Of a DNA stretch of 64,000 nucleotides, positions 54,395-61,950 are shown one piece after another (position 1 is the stretch's first letter; the number at the start of each line of letters is the position of its first letter). The translations under genes and the position numbers were made by a program. The notes under the pieces were generated by a model. That model ran no database searches. It saw only the letters and a list, made by a program, of their open reading frames with translations, and was not told the origin of the DNA. The stretch is from positions 558,001-622,000 of the forward strand of contig JABAQM010000001.1 in NCBI GenBank assembly GCA_019187105.1, written 5' to 3'. This DNA comes from Fimbriimonadaceae bacterium (GTDB taxonomy: Bacteria > Armatimonadota > Fimbriimonadia > Fimbriimonadales > Fimbriimonadaceae).

Positions 54395-54772
54395 TCAGGT
54401 GACGCCGGAGTCACCGCTCCCGAGGATGCACTGAGAGCATACGAGGTCGCCGTTCCGGTCGCGCTCACCCTGTGCCAACGTGCCAATGGCGTCCATCTTC
54501 CTTGGATCGGTGATCCACGCGCCGCAGCCCGCGCACGGCACGGCGTTCGTATCCTCATCCCCGATAAAAGCGAAGTGGAAGCTGCACCCCTTGGTGGCGA
54601 CCGAATCCTCCTGCGCAACCGCAAGCTGCACCGCCTCCTCGATGTTGGCCGTGATTCGCCCAAGCAAGGCATTGGATGCACTCACGTCCCGGGGCAACTC
54701 GACCATGATGCCCGCCTCGACAACCACCGCAAGCGGCAGCGGCCCGCTCCAACCGATGAAGAAGGATGCCAT
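54395..54772 (-). CDS. Small protein with zinc-ribbon-like cysteines
   Basis: The 125-residue product has two CxxC-type pairs (VPCAGCGAW and LVCSQCILG) that could bind zinc in the C-terminal half, and a beta-like N-terminal half (FIGWSGPLPLAVVVEAGIMVEL). A longer frame starts at 54835, but a CACAAT hexamer lies six bases before ATG 54772, so that start is preferred. No function is known. The unused stretch 54836-54990 carries the inverted repeat and terminator listed next. Confidence 0.55.
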   Translation of the reverse strand: MASFFIGWSGPLPLAVVVEAGIMVELPRDVSASNALLGRITANIEEAVQLAVAQEDSVATKGCSFHFAFIGDEDTNAVPCAGCGAWITDPRKMDAIGTLAQGERDRNGDLVCSQCILGSGDSGVT

Positions 54773-54778
54773 GAGCCC

Positions 54779-54784
54779 ATTGTG
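54779..54784 (-). promoter_or_regulatory. Putative -10 hexamer, leaderless
   Basis: CACAAT lies six bases before ATG 54772 on the minus strand. Confidence 0.4.
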
Positions 54785-54849
54785 CAGCCTAGGGCCACGG
54801 GGCCGTCCGCGTGCCTGCGAATTGAAGCGGCCCACCGGCGGAATGATCC

Positions 54850-54908
54850 AAATGGAGGGCGAGCCCCGGAATGTAAAGCCTTTGCTCCCGCAGAGCGTCG
54901 CCCTCCAT
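54850..54908. repeat. Inverted repeat element (12-bp arms)
   Basis: AATGGAGGGCGA at 54850-54861 and TCGCCCTCCATT at 54897-54908 are perfect inverted repeats around 35 bases. The left arm is the start of dispersed-repeat family 1 (47150, 51183), so this may be a short mobile or REP-like unit. Confidence 0.7.
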
Positions 54909-54928
54909 TACGAAGGAAAGCCCAAAAC

Positions 54929-54968
54929 CAAAAAACCCTCCCGATCCCGGGGGCCGGGATGAGGAGGG
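54929..54968 (-). terminator. Rho-independent terminator
   Basis: On the minus strand CCTCC-ATCCCGG pairs with CCGGGAT-GGAGG and is followed by a T tract (AAAAAA on the plus strand at 54930-54935). It closes the gene ending at 54991. Confidence 0.85.
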
Positions 54969-54990
54969 GAATGACGGGGGGACAGAGGCC

Positions 54991-55632
54991 CTAGGCGGCG
55001 AGCTGCAGGGTCTGGCCCTGTTCGGTGTCCCACAGGACAACCGGCGTCGAGGCCGGCGAGGAGACGCCGCGGCGCGAAGCCGAAACCCGGAACGCAATGT
55101 ATTGCCCCGGCGCGGATTCATAGCCGAACGAGACCTTCGTCGTCGTGCCCAAAATCACCCACGGATCGGAAGCCGACATCCGATATTCGACGGTAAACGT
55201 CGTGCTCGCGATGTTGCCGTTTCGCTTCCACCGGAGCGCGATCACGCCATCGCCGTTGGCCGTCGCGACCAGGTCGGTCGGAGTCGTCGGCGCCGTAAAG
55301 GAGCCTGGCGTCTTATGGGGCGGCAGCATCAGCTGGTTCAACAGCGCATCGCTGACCGTGGTCTTCGCGCGGAACACTTTGGCCCACTTGGCGACGACGC
55401 CGCGGCTGGTGGCCTTTTGAAGATCCTTGGCTTCGACCGCGCTGTTGGCGGTGGCCTTGGCTGCGGTTGCCGTGTTCAGGTTCGTGTTGAAGCCGGTGGC
55501 GGCAGCCGCGATCTCGGTGAGGTCGGCAGGCACGAGGCCCAAAGCGGCCGCGTTGGCGATGCAGACGGTGTTGAAATTGGCGAGGGCCGTGTTCAGCTCC
55601 CCGTCGTTGACGATTTCAGTAATGTACGGCAT
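54991..55632 (-). CDS. Hypothetical protein with fibronectin type III-like domain
   Basis: The 213-residue protein begins with an alanine-rich helical half (residues 1-95: ANFNTVCIANAAALGLVPADL, ATAAKATANSAVEAKDL). An FnIII-like beta-sandwich follows (PTDLVATANGDGVIALRWKR, TFTVEYRMSASDPWVILG, then GQYIAFRVSASRRG). There is no signal peptide. AGGAGG precedes the ATG by seven bases, and a strong terminator follows. It may bind other proteins; the function is unknown. Confidence 0.75.
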   Translation of the reverse strand: MPYITEIVNDGELNTALANFNTVCIANAAALGLVPADLTEIAAAATGFNTNLNTATAAKATANSAVEAKDLQKATSRGVVAKWAKVFRAKTTVSDALLNQLMLPPHKTPGSFTAPTTPTDLVATANGDGVIALRWKRNGNIASTTFTVEYRMSASDPWVILGTTTKVSFGYESAPGQYIAFRVSASRRGVSSPASTPVVLWDTEQGQTLQLAA

Positions 55633-55686
55633 TTAGGTCCTCCTGGTCCGTTGTTGCACATCTTTTTCACCACCCGGATCTGGCTA

Positions 55687-55838
55687 GGTTCACTTCGGGA
55701 ATGTTGGAGAGGAGCCGGAACTTTCGCTTGAAAACCTGAAGCTTTCAACCGCCGACGCCTTCCCCCTTCCCCGCTGTGCTAGCTTCCTTCCGGGTTCTAG
55801 TGAAGTTATCGGTCGTTCTAGGACTTTTTTACAGAAAA
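55687..55838. repeat. Dispersed repeat, family 2, copy B
   Basis: This is the second copy of the element at 51310-51453. It covers most of the 55633-55908 gap. Confidence 0.7.
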
Positions 55839-55896
55839 GGGTATGGATACGTGCGGCTCCAATAGCGAAAGAAGGCCCAATCTGGCGGGATGGGGC

Positions 55897-55902
55897 TACA
55901 CT
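55897..55902 (+). promoter_or_regulatory. Putative -10 hexamer, leaderless
   Basis: TACACT lies exactly six bases before ATG 55909. Confidence 0.55.
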
Positions 55903-55908
55903 GGTGCG

Positions 55909-56325
55909 ATGGGAGAACACAGCTCCGGCTTCCGTAGCAATCCCACCATCATCGCCGCCGTCATTGGCGCGGTGGCGTCGATCGTGGCAGCCGTTATCAT
56001 GGTGGTAAATGCGGGGGGCGACCGCGCCGAGCCGAAGCCGGCGCCAAGCGTCGTCGGAACCTATGTCGGATCGTTCAGCCCTGGGCGGGCCATGAAGGGC
56101 CGCGCCGAGCAGCCGGGGGGCGGCTCGCCGAGGTGCCACCGGTTGGAACGTTGGGTAACAGGTATCCCGGATCCTGGATGCGGCGGTGCAGGGCTGCCCG
56201 CCATAAAGCCATGTGCAGTCGGCACGACACAAGAGACAGGCATTTCCAAGCTATTTGCTTTTGGCGGCAGGTGTGACCGGACTCACATCGAAGAACCGGG
56301 ACATGTCCACATAATGCTGGGATGA
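55909..56325 (+). CDS. Short membrane protein, possibly truncated
   Basis: The 138-residue frame has one clear helix (PTIIAAVIGAVASIVAAVIMVV) followed by a Pro-rich stretch and VVGTYVGSFSPGRA. The rest (from about residue 80) is Gly/Arg/Cys-rich and reads like a translated repeat, so the real protein may be cut short here. The start is supported by TACACT at the six-base distance. No function is known. Confidence 0.45.
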   Translation: MGEHSSGFRSNPTIIAAVIGAVASIVAAVIMVVNAGGDRAEPKPAPSVVGTYVGSFSPGRAMKGRAEQPGGGSPRCHRLERWVTGIPDPGCGGAGLPAIKPCAVGTTQETGISKLFAFGGRCDRTHIEEPGHVHIMLG

Positions 56326-56389
56326 AAACGAACAGCATCGGTGTGCAGATTGCCGCTCCGGCAATGTGCTCGAAGCATGAGGAATGGAA

Positions 56390-58051
56390 ATGAAAAGCAG
56401 GGCGGATACCTTAAGGCAGATCACGTTCGGCTTCGTGGGGGGGGCAGTGTTTGCTGCACTTTGCCACAGCATGCCGGCGATAGCACAGACAACAAAGGAA
56501 TTCATTGTACGACTGCAACAGGGAACTCCAGGTATCGCCCAGGCTGGTCACACTCACATCACCGGTACGGCTCTCGTGGGCGAAAAGGTCGGGATTGGGA
56601 CCACCCAGCCGGGGGCAACTCTGCATGTCAGCGGGAGTATGGTCCTTGACCAGGGATCGGACGGTCCCTGGTTCTTCACTGGTACTGGATCAGGAGAGCT
56701 CAATCGATATCTTCAACTGTTGAACTCGCCGTCAACAACATCTGCATCGGGCCTCAAGGCAGGCGGGATTCTTGTCTCGGACGCCTACGATTGGGCAAAT
56801 CCAGGAAAGAACGACCTGTTGGTGAAGGGCAAAGTCGGTGTGGGAACAGATAACCCGCAGGATCCTTTGTCGGTGCTTGGCACCATCTCAAGTCTTTCTG
56901 GCGGATTTAGGTTTCCGGATGGTACGGTGCAGACCTCCGCCGTGTCTAACATCGGGCTTTTCAATGTAAAAGATTACGGCGCAAAGGGAAATGGCACCAA
57001 AGATGACACGCTTTCGTTTCAGGCCGCCATCGACGCAATGAACAGCCAAGGTGGCGGCACTCTGTACGTACCAAGGGGCCTGTACAAGCTCACCAACACT
57101 ATTTACATCACCTGCAAAGCGCACATTCTTGGCGAAGGAAGGCAGCTCAGCAAGCTCAGGTGGTCGGCCGGTTCGCACGGCCTATATTTCGATGGAGGAT
57201 CGAATGAGGCAACGAACAGGAAAGTGCTCAGCCTAACCGGCCTGTCATTTGAGGCAGCTCAAGCAGGCGGTATTGCGCTGCAAATCCGCTACTCAATGGC
57301 CGAAGGAAACGTAGGAAAACTGGTTCAAATCGATGGCTGTGAGTTTACAAACACAACCTCAGGTACCTACTGGAAAACCTGCGTTGACATGTGGAACGCT
57401 AGGGAGACCTCGATTACCCGATGCGACTTCCGTGGCAACTTCATTGATGGGATAGGGTTTCAGTCCGGAACGAAGGGTGTCGTAGTAGATGGTGACGAAT
57501 CGCCAACAGGCCACGTTGTGGATAAGTGCTCTGCTTGGTTTCTTGATGAGGCCTTTTCCTACAAGGGCGAAGTGGAAGGCGTAATAATGACTAACCTTGA
57601 CCTGGTCTGCAATAATTACGGCATACGGTGGAATACCGTCGCTGCTAAACCACAGCTTCACCTTAGCAACGCACATATCTCGTCCTGCGCAAAAGGTGTC
57701 GACCTATTCAATTGCAGCGATGGCGTTATTGAGAACGTGCTCTTCTACCAGCGCGTGGAGTCGCCTAGCAGCGGTGCAGGAGTCAGTGTGTTCGGCAACT
57801 CTTATAACATAATGGTTACGAATAGTAGCTTCTATTCCTGGTCTTCTGCCGCATGGGATGGTGTGGTGGCTGGCCCAAATGCCCGAAGGGTAAAGGTGAC
57901 GGGTAATCATTTCTATGACATCAGTCGACATGCAATTTGGCTGCAACAGGGGTCGCGCGATGCCGTGGTGCTGGACAATGACTATGAGCACGCCCCATCA
58001 AAGCTGAAGGATGACAGCATGGTCAATACAAGATATAGACCCTTGCCGTAA
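56390..58051 (+). CDS. Secreted pectate-lyase-like beta-helix protein with tail-fibre-like N-terminus
   Basis: The 553-residue protein has a signal peptide (ITFGFVGGAVFAALCHSMPAIAQ). An N-terminal part follows with the phrases AGHTHITGTALVGEKVGIGT and ATLHVSGSM, typical of phage tail-fibre and trimeric surface proteins. From about 185 on comes a pectate_lyase_3 beta-helix (FNVKDYGAKGNGTKDDTLSFQ, GGGTLYVPRGLYKLTNTI, then repeated coils to the end). It could be a depolymerase or host-surface spike. GAGGA six bases before ATG 56390 supports this start over 56384. Confidence 0.8.
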   Translation: MKSRADTLRQITFGFVGGAVFAALCHSMPAIAQTTKEFIVRLQQGTPGIAQAGHTHITGTALVGEKVGIGTTQPGATLHVSGSMVLDQGSDGPWFFTGTGSGELNRYLQLLNSPSTTSASGLKAGGILVSDAYDWANPGKNDLLVKGKVGVGTDNPQDPLSVLGTISSLSGGFRFPDGTVQTSAVSNIGLFNVKDYGAKGNGTKDDTLSFQAAIDAMNSQGGGTLYVPRGLYKLTNTIYITCKAHILGEGRQLSKLRWSAGSHGLYFDGGSNEATNRKVLSLTGLSFEAAQAGGIALQIRYSMAEGNVGKLVQIDGCEFTNTTSGTYWKTCVDMWNARETSITRCDFRGNFIDGIGFQSGTKGVVVDGDESPTGHVVDKCSAWFLDEAFSYKGEVEGVIMTNLDLVCNNYGIRWNTVAAKPQLHLSNAHISSCAKGVDLFNCSDGVIENVLFYQRVESPSSGAGVSVFGNSYNIMVTNSSFYSWSSAAWDGVVAGPNARRVKVTGNHFYDISRHAIWLQQGSRDAVVLDNDYEHAPSKLKDDSMVNTRYRPLP

Positions 58052-58168
58052 CTGGTAGGTCAGTCAGCTCGAATCGCGAAGCTAACCGGGCGGCGTTAGG
58101 TCTCGAAAACCATGCATCGTTCCTCGCTGGTCACCGGCAGGCACCGGACCGTAGGGGCTCGGCGGCAA

Positions 58169-58192
58169 CCTGGGTTGACCACCCAACCCAGG
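58169..58192. repeat. Hairpin in an intergenic stretch
   Basis: CCTGGGTTG at 58169-58177 pairs with CAACCCAGG at 58184-58192 around six bases. It has no T tract. It lies in the gap after the beta-helix gene. Confidence 0.55.
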
Positions 58193-58300
58193 CCACCCGC
58201 AGCGTGACGGGGTTGGGAATGGGACGGATCGAGGTCGAGAACGAGCAGTTTGCCACCTGGGATGGGGGTTGTTAGGCCGGTTATGCCGCGAAAGGGACGA

Positions 58301-58672
58301 AAGTTGTTCGAGACTTTTTTAAAATTGTTCGAGACATCTCCAAGGTTCTCGGAATAGTGTTGGGGGTAGTTCGAACTCCTTCCGGCTGAGGCCGAACGCG
58401 GCCGAAAATCGTCCGAGCTTTTTTCCGGAGATTTCGAGCCCGAACGGAAAGTGTTCGAGCTTTCTTGCGGCATGGCCGAGCTAAGGTTCCAGATCTTCGA
58501 CCCTATCCTGCCCCCACCGACCCTCGCCGCGGGCTCTGGTGAGGTTGTGGTGCGCCTTCTTTTCGAAACGGGCGCCGTTGTCAGCGAAACTTGCGACCTC
58601 AAAAGCGGAAGTACTCTCATCCTACGAAGATTTGCTTTGCAACGGACGGGCGTTTTGGGGATAATGTCATAA
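58301..58672 (+). pseudogene. Decayed heptad-repeat gene
   Basis: One frame from 58301 to 58672 reads KLFETFLKLFETSPRFSE, stop (58355), stop (58367), then FELLPAEAE and so on to KVFELSCGMAELRFQIFD and LLFETGAVVSETCDLK. The K-x-F-E-T/L repeats of seven to ten residues recur on both sides of the stops. I infer a decayed gene for a coiled-coil or amphipathic-repeat protein; no family is recognised. Confidence 0.4.
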
Positions 58673-59013
58673 AATGGCTGGGGGCGGAACGTCCTATCCG
58701 AGCGCGGGCAATCGCACACTCGCCAGCGCGAAGGCGGCGAAGCAGGACGAGTTCTACACTCAGCTCGCCGACATCGCCAACGAGCTGAAGCATTACAAGG
58801 AACACTTCAAGGGAAAGGTGGTGTTGTGCAACTGCGACGACCCCTGCGAGAGCAACTTCTTCAAACACTTCCCCGCCAACTTCAGCACGCTTGGCCTAAA
58901 GAAGCTCGTCACCACCAGCTACGCGGGCTCGCCCATCGTAGGAGGCCAGCTCCCCCTCATGGTGATGGAGGGCCTCAGCTCCGTTCGACTCTCGGGGAGA
59001 GAGGAGCTCGGTG

Positions 59014-59019
59014 TATGCT
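59014..59019 (+). promoter_or_regulatory. Putative -10 hexamer, leaderless
   Basis: TATGCT lies exactly six bases before GTG 59026, inside the methylase remnant. Confidence 0.5.
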
Positions 59020-59025
59020 TGAGAC

Positions 59026-59268
59026 GTGCCTTGGACACGTGCCGACCTGAAAGGTGCCGTTTTGGCGGCCGTTCGCGCCCATGGGGGCCAAGCGCACCTG
59101 TCGCAGATCGCCAAGCACATTTGGGACAACAACAAGCGGTCGCTCGAAGCCTCGACCTTGCTCTATACGTGGCAGTACGATATGCGGTGGGCAGCGACAA
59201 AGCTGAGGCACGAAGGCTTGCTCAAACTGGCCGAGGATTGCGACAAGGGAGTCTGGGAACTGGCCTGA
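59026..59268 (+). CDS. Small winged-helix protein (Mrr N-terminal-like)
   Basis: The 80-residue protein reads ADLKGAVLAAVRAHGGQAHL, then SQIAKHIWDNNKRSLEAS, WQYDMRWAATKLRHEGLLK and DKGVWELA. This is the winged-helix fold placed at the N-terminus of Mrr-type restriction endonucleases and of some stand-alone DNA-binding proteins. GTG 59026 is supported by TATGCT six bases upstream. It lies within the broken methylase gene, so it may have been inserted, or it may be the regulator that replaced the middle of that gene. Confidence 0.6.
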   Translation: MPWTRADLKGAVLAAVRAHGGQAHLSQIAKHIWDNNKRSLEASTLLYTWQYDMRWAATKLRHEGLLKLAEDCDKGVWELA

Positions 59269-59532
59269 GGCTTGGGCAGGCCAACTCCGGGAACGTGTGC
59301 CGCCCCGGGCAACAGGGCGGCGACCTGGGCAGCCCAGAGTGCGACGAGATTATGAAGCCGGCCGACATCGTCGTCGCCAACCCGCCGTTCTGCCTGTCCC
59401 GCGAACGCGTCGCCCAGCTCGTGACGCACGGCAAAGTAATCGGGGCAACAACGCGGGAAGGCCGGATCCCTGACGGCACGGTGAGGGTGAGCGCGCCGGC
59501 GGACCCTCGTTCTCCGTCCTTAAGTGAGGATA

Positions 59533-61950
59533 ATGGAAGCTAACCAGAAGGTTCAGGAGATGCGCGAATGGGTTCTCCGACAGGCCCAAACGAGGAAGCT
59601 CGACGACTTGGCGCGCCTGATGTCGGTCCCCGCCAGCACGCTGTCGAGTTTCAAGAACGGCCGGGAGCCCGGTAAGTCCGTATGGACGAAACTTGTGGAG
59701 GGCCGTCTGGCTCTGGACGACGGTTACGAACCTCTGGGAAGACTCATTGGTGGATCCATGACCGCAAACGACTCCGCAGCTTCCGGTCAGAGTGATCTTT
59801 TGAGTGATCCTGAGGACCCTCCGAGACTCTCCCTGATTGAAGGGGCGGTTACATCAGAGGATGCCAACACCACCCGTGAAGGCGAGCGCGCTCTTGGTGA
59901 GAAGAGCATGGAAGTGCCAAAGCAGGATTCGGAGGTTGTTGCCGAGCATGAACTTGCACCGGCAGCGGCTCCTCCACCCACGGCCCCGGACCAATCCTTG
60001 CTGCCGGCCGGCGGAGATCCCGACCGAAGGCATCGCTTATCTCAGGAGATATTCATACCGGTGCATGGCTTCGTCTGGCTGAGCGAAGCCGAACTTCAAA
60101 TCATCGACCACCCCGCTTTCCAGAGGCTCGGCCGTGTCAGGCAGCTTGGCATGGCCTCCTCAGTGTATCGCGGTGCAACGCATACCCGATTCGAACATGT
60201 GATCGGAGTTGTTCACATGACGGAACGGATGGTGCAAGCCGTTAACTGGAACAGAGACAAGACAGATCACTTCGCCAGACTAGATGATCCGAATGAATCC
60301 TCCAAGTGGGGCCAAGCTATCAATCCGCTAGAACAGCGCTTTATTAGGCTAGGGGCACTTTTGCATGACATCGGCCACCTCCCCTTCGGCCACTCACTGG
60401 AAGACGAACTTCAGTTGCTAAATGGGCACGACGAAGAAGACAGGCTTCGATACATTTTTGCTGAGTTTCAGGCCTCCTCATTTCAAGATGCCACGTTGGG
60501 CGAAGTCATCAATGAGCTTTACGCGTTGAGGGACTCCAGGCTACGGTCAATCAATCAAAATATAACGCCTGTCGATCTTCTGATCAGCATCGTGTCCCAT
60601 TCGCCGGTCCGGGAGATCCAGACTGCTTATAGAGACCATTTGCAGAGCATAGACGAGAACGCGATCCTTATCAGCGATGCGCAGATTATCCGAGCCTTTG
60701 CCCGCGACCTAGCATTTCTGGGCATTCGCCTCGACATGTGCGCGGATATCGTCGGAAATACCATCTGCGCTGATCTCCTCGATTACTTGCACCGGGACTG
60801 GCATCACGTGGGAAAATCGAGACACTTTGAGGACCGAGTGTTCCACTATATGGAGATTCGCAGCGATCCTGGTGACACTTCGCAAGCGATTGGGGCAATG
60901 GTCGACCCGCGAGATCGGTTCGTCATCAACTTAGGACGATATCCGCGACTTAGGACTGACGCCGTGTCCCTGATCCTTGAGCTTCTGGAGAGCAGATACA
61001 ACCTGGCAGAGGCAGTTCTGTTTCATCGCTCTAAGCTGAAGCTGACAGCAATGTTAGAGCGTTGCCTCGAACTTACCTTTGAGAGGGATGGCGGAGCGGG
61101 AGCGATCTGGTGGGATCGGGGCCTGGAACAAGAATTACTCCGCATGAGTGAAGACAGTTTCTTGGATCAGCTCTGCGAACGCCACTCGGCTCTCATACGT
61201 CGAACCCTCACCGATGAAGAACGGGATCAGCGCTTCTACTTGGCAAACTCAATTCGGGATCGGCGTCTTTTCAGACATGTCCAAACCATCCCTTACTCCG
61301 AGGGTCGCCCGGAGGCAATCATGAGTTTTCAGGGTCTTCACGCAGAGGGACGGCAAGCACCTGCAAACCGGGAGGCTGCCCTGCGGCAGGTGGAGTCCGA
61401 TTTTGGGCTACGGACTGGCGAGCTTGTGATGTACTGCCCGAAGAAGGGAATGAACTCGAAGATCGCTGAGGTCAAGATTCTCGTAGGAGGGGAGTTGCAC
61501 CAGCTCGACCGCTTCGACAAGGCAAGCACGCAGAAGTTGGCTGCTGGCCACTTAGCGGCCCAGCTCGAGCGATTCACGAAGCTGTGGCTAGTCACCTTTC
61601 TCGTCGATCCAAGGGTGCAACGTCGCTTCAGTTTCACCGATCTGGAGTTCCGTGAGTGGCGTCGGCTTTTGGCGGATTACATACAGGCATTCCTCGTTGG
61701 CACATGGCAGGGCAGAGACATCGACGACGCCAGAGCGGAGGTGGCGCGGGCAATTGCTCGAAGCGCCGTGTTTAGGCGTGGAGTAGGGGTGAAGGACGAG
61801 ATCGTCGTTGAAGTTGAGCCCAACTTAGCCGCCGCCCGTACCGACGACCCCAGAGTGCTACGGTCGCGCGCATATCGCAACGGCGCTACAGGGAGGTTTC
61901 CGAACAATGCTTCCTCCTTCTGGCTCTATGTGCGGGAGGATCAACGTTAG
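59533..61950 (+). CDS. HD-domain phosphohydrolase with N-terminal HTH (dNTPase-like)
   Basis: The 805-residue protein has a lambda-repressor-like helix-turn-helix at residues about 20-55 (KLDDLARLMSVPASTLSSFK). A flexible acidic/Pro linker follows at 75-165. The HD domain (about 175-480) has HTRFEHVIGVVHMTERMV, the metal motif LGALLHDIGHLPFGHSLEDE, and TPVDLLISIVSHSP, as in SAMHD1/dGTPase-like and YdhJ-type HD hydrolases. A long C-terminal region is unassigned. ATG 59533 is preferred over GTG 59524. The protease gene starts directly after the stop, so the two are coupled. I infer dNTP or nucleotide hydrolysis that is normally held off. Confidence 0.82.
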   Translation: MEANQKVQEMREWVLRQAQTRKLDDLARLMSVPASTLSSFKNGREPGKSVWTKLVEGRLALDDGYEPLGRLIGGSMTANDSAASGQSDLLSDPEDPPRLSLIEGAVTSEDANTTREGERALGEKSMEVPKQDSEVVAEHELAPAAAPPPTAPDQSLLPAGGDPDRRHRLSQEIFIPVHGFVWLSEAELQIIDHPAFQRLGRVRQLGMASSVYRGATHTRFEHVIGVVHMTERMVQAVNWNRDKTDHFARLDDPNESSKWGQAINPLEQRFIRLGALLHDIGHLPFGHSLEDELQLLNGHDEEDRLRYIFAEFQASSFQDATLGEVINELYALRDSRLRSINQNITPVDLLISIVSHSPVREIQTAYRDHLQSIDENAILISDAQIIRAFARDLAFLGIRLDMCADIVGNTICADLLDYLHRDWHHVGKSRHFEDRVFHYMEIRSDPGDTSQAIGAMVDPRDRFVINLGRYPRLRTDAVSLILELLESRYNLAEAVLFHRSKLKLTAMLERCLELTFERDGGAGAIWWDRGLEQELLRMSEDSFLDQLCERHSALIRRTLTDEERDQRFYLANSIRDRRLFRHVQTIPYSEGRPEAIMSFQGLHAEGRQAPANREAALRQVESDFGLRTGELVMYCPKKGMNSKIAEVKILVGGELHQLDRFDKASTQKLAAGHLAAQLERFTKLWLVTFLVDPRVQRRFSFTDLEFREWRRLLADYIQAFLVGTWQGRDIDDARAEVARAIARSAVFRRGVGVKDEIVVEVEPNLAAARTDDPRVLRSRAYRNGATGRFPNNASSFWLYVREDQR

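Larger units (their letters stand above)
58674..59543 (+). pseudogene. Broken EcoRI-type adenine-specific DNA methyltransferase
   Basis: The first 105 codons carry the N-terminal EcoRI-methylase block (AKQDEFYTQLADIANELKHY, KVVLCNCDDPCESNFFKHFP, STLGLKKLVTTSYAG). From about 59350 the same frame gives the catalytic MKPADIVVANPPFCLSRERV, with the NPPF motif, and VAQLVTHGKVIG. The part between is replaced by an unrelated gene (59026-59268) and by frame-wandering sequence. After VIG the frame loses the family. It is a remnant of a methylase that once belonged to a restriction-modification system. The nuclease is not seen. Confidence 0.7.

Noticed and set aside
58096-58719. A 207-codon minus-strand frame over the decayed repeat region
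   Set aside because: It is Ser/Arg-rich and without a start signal. The plus-strand frame shows the repeat structure better.
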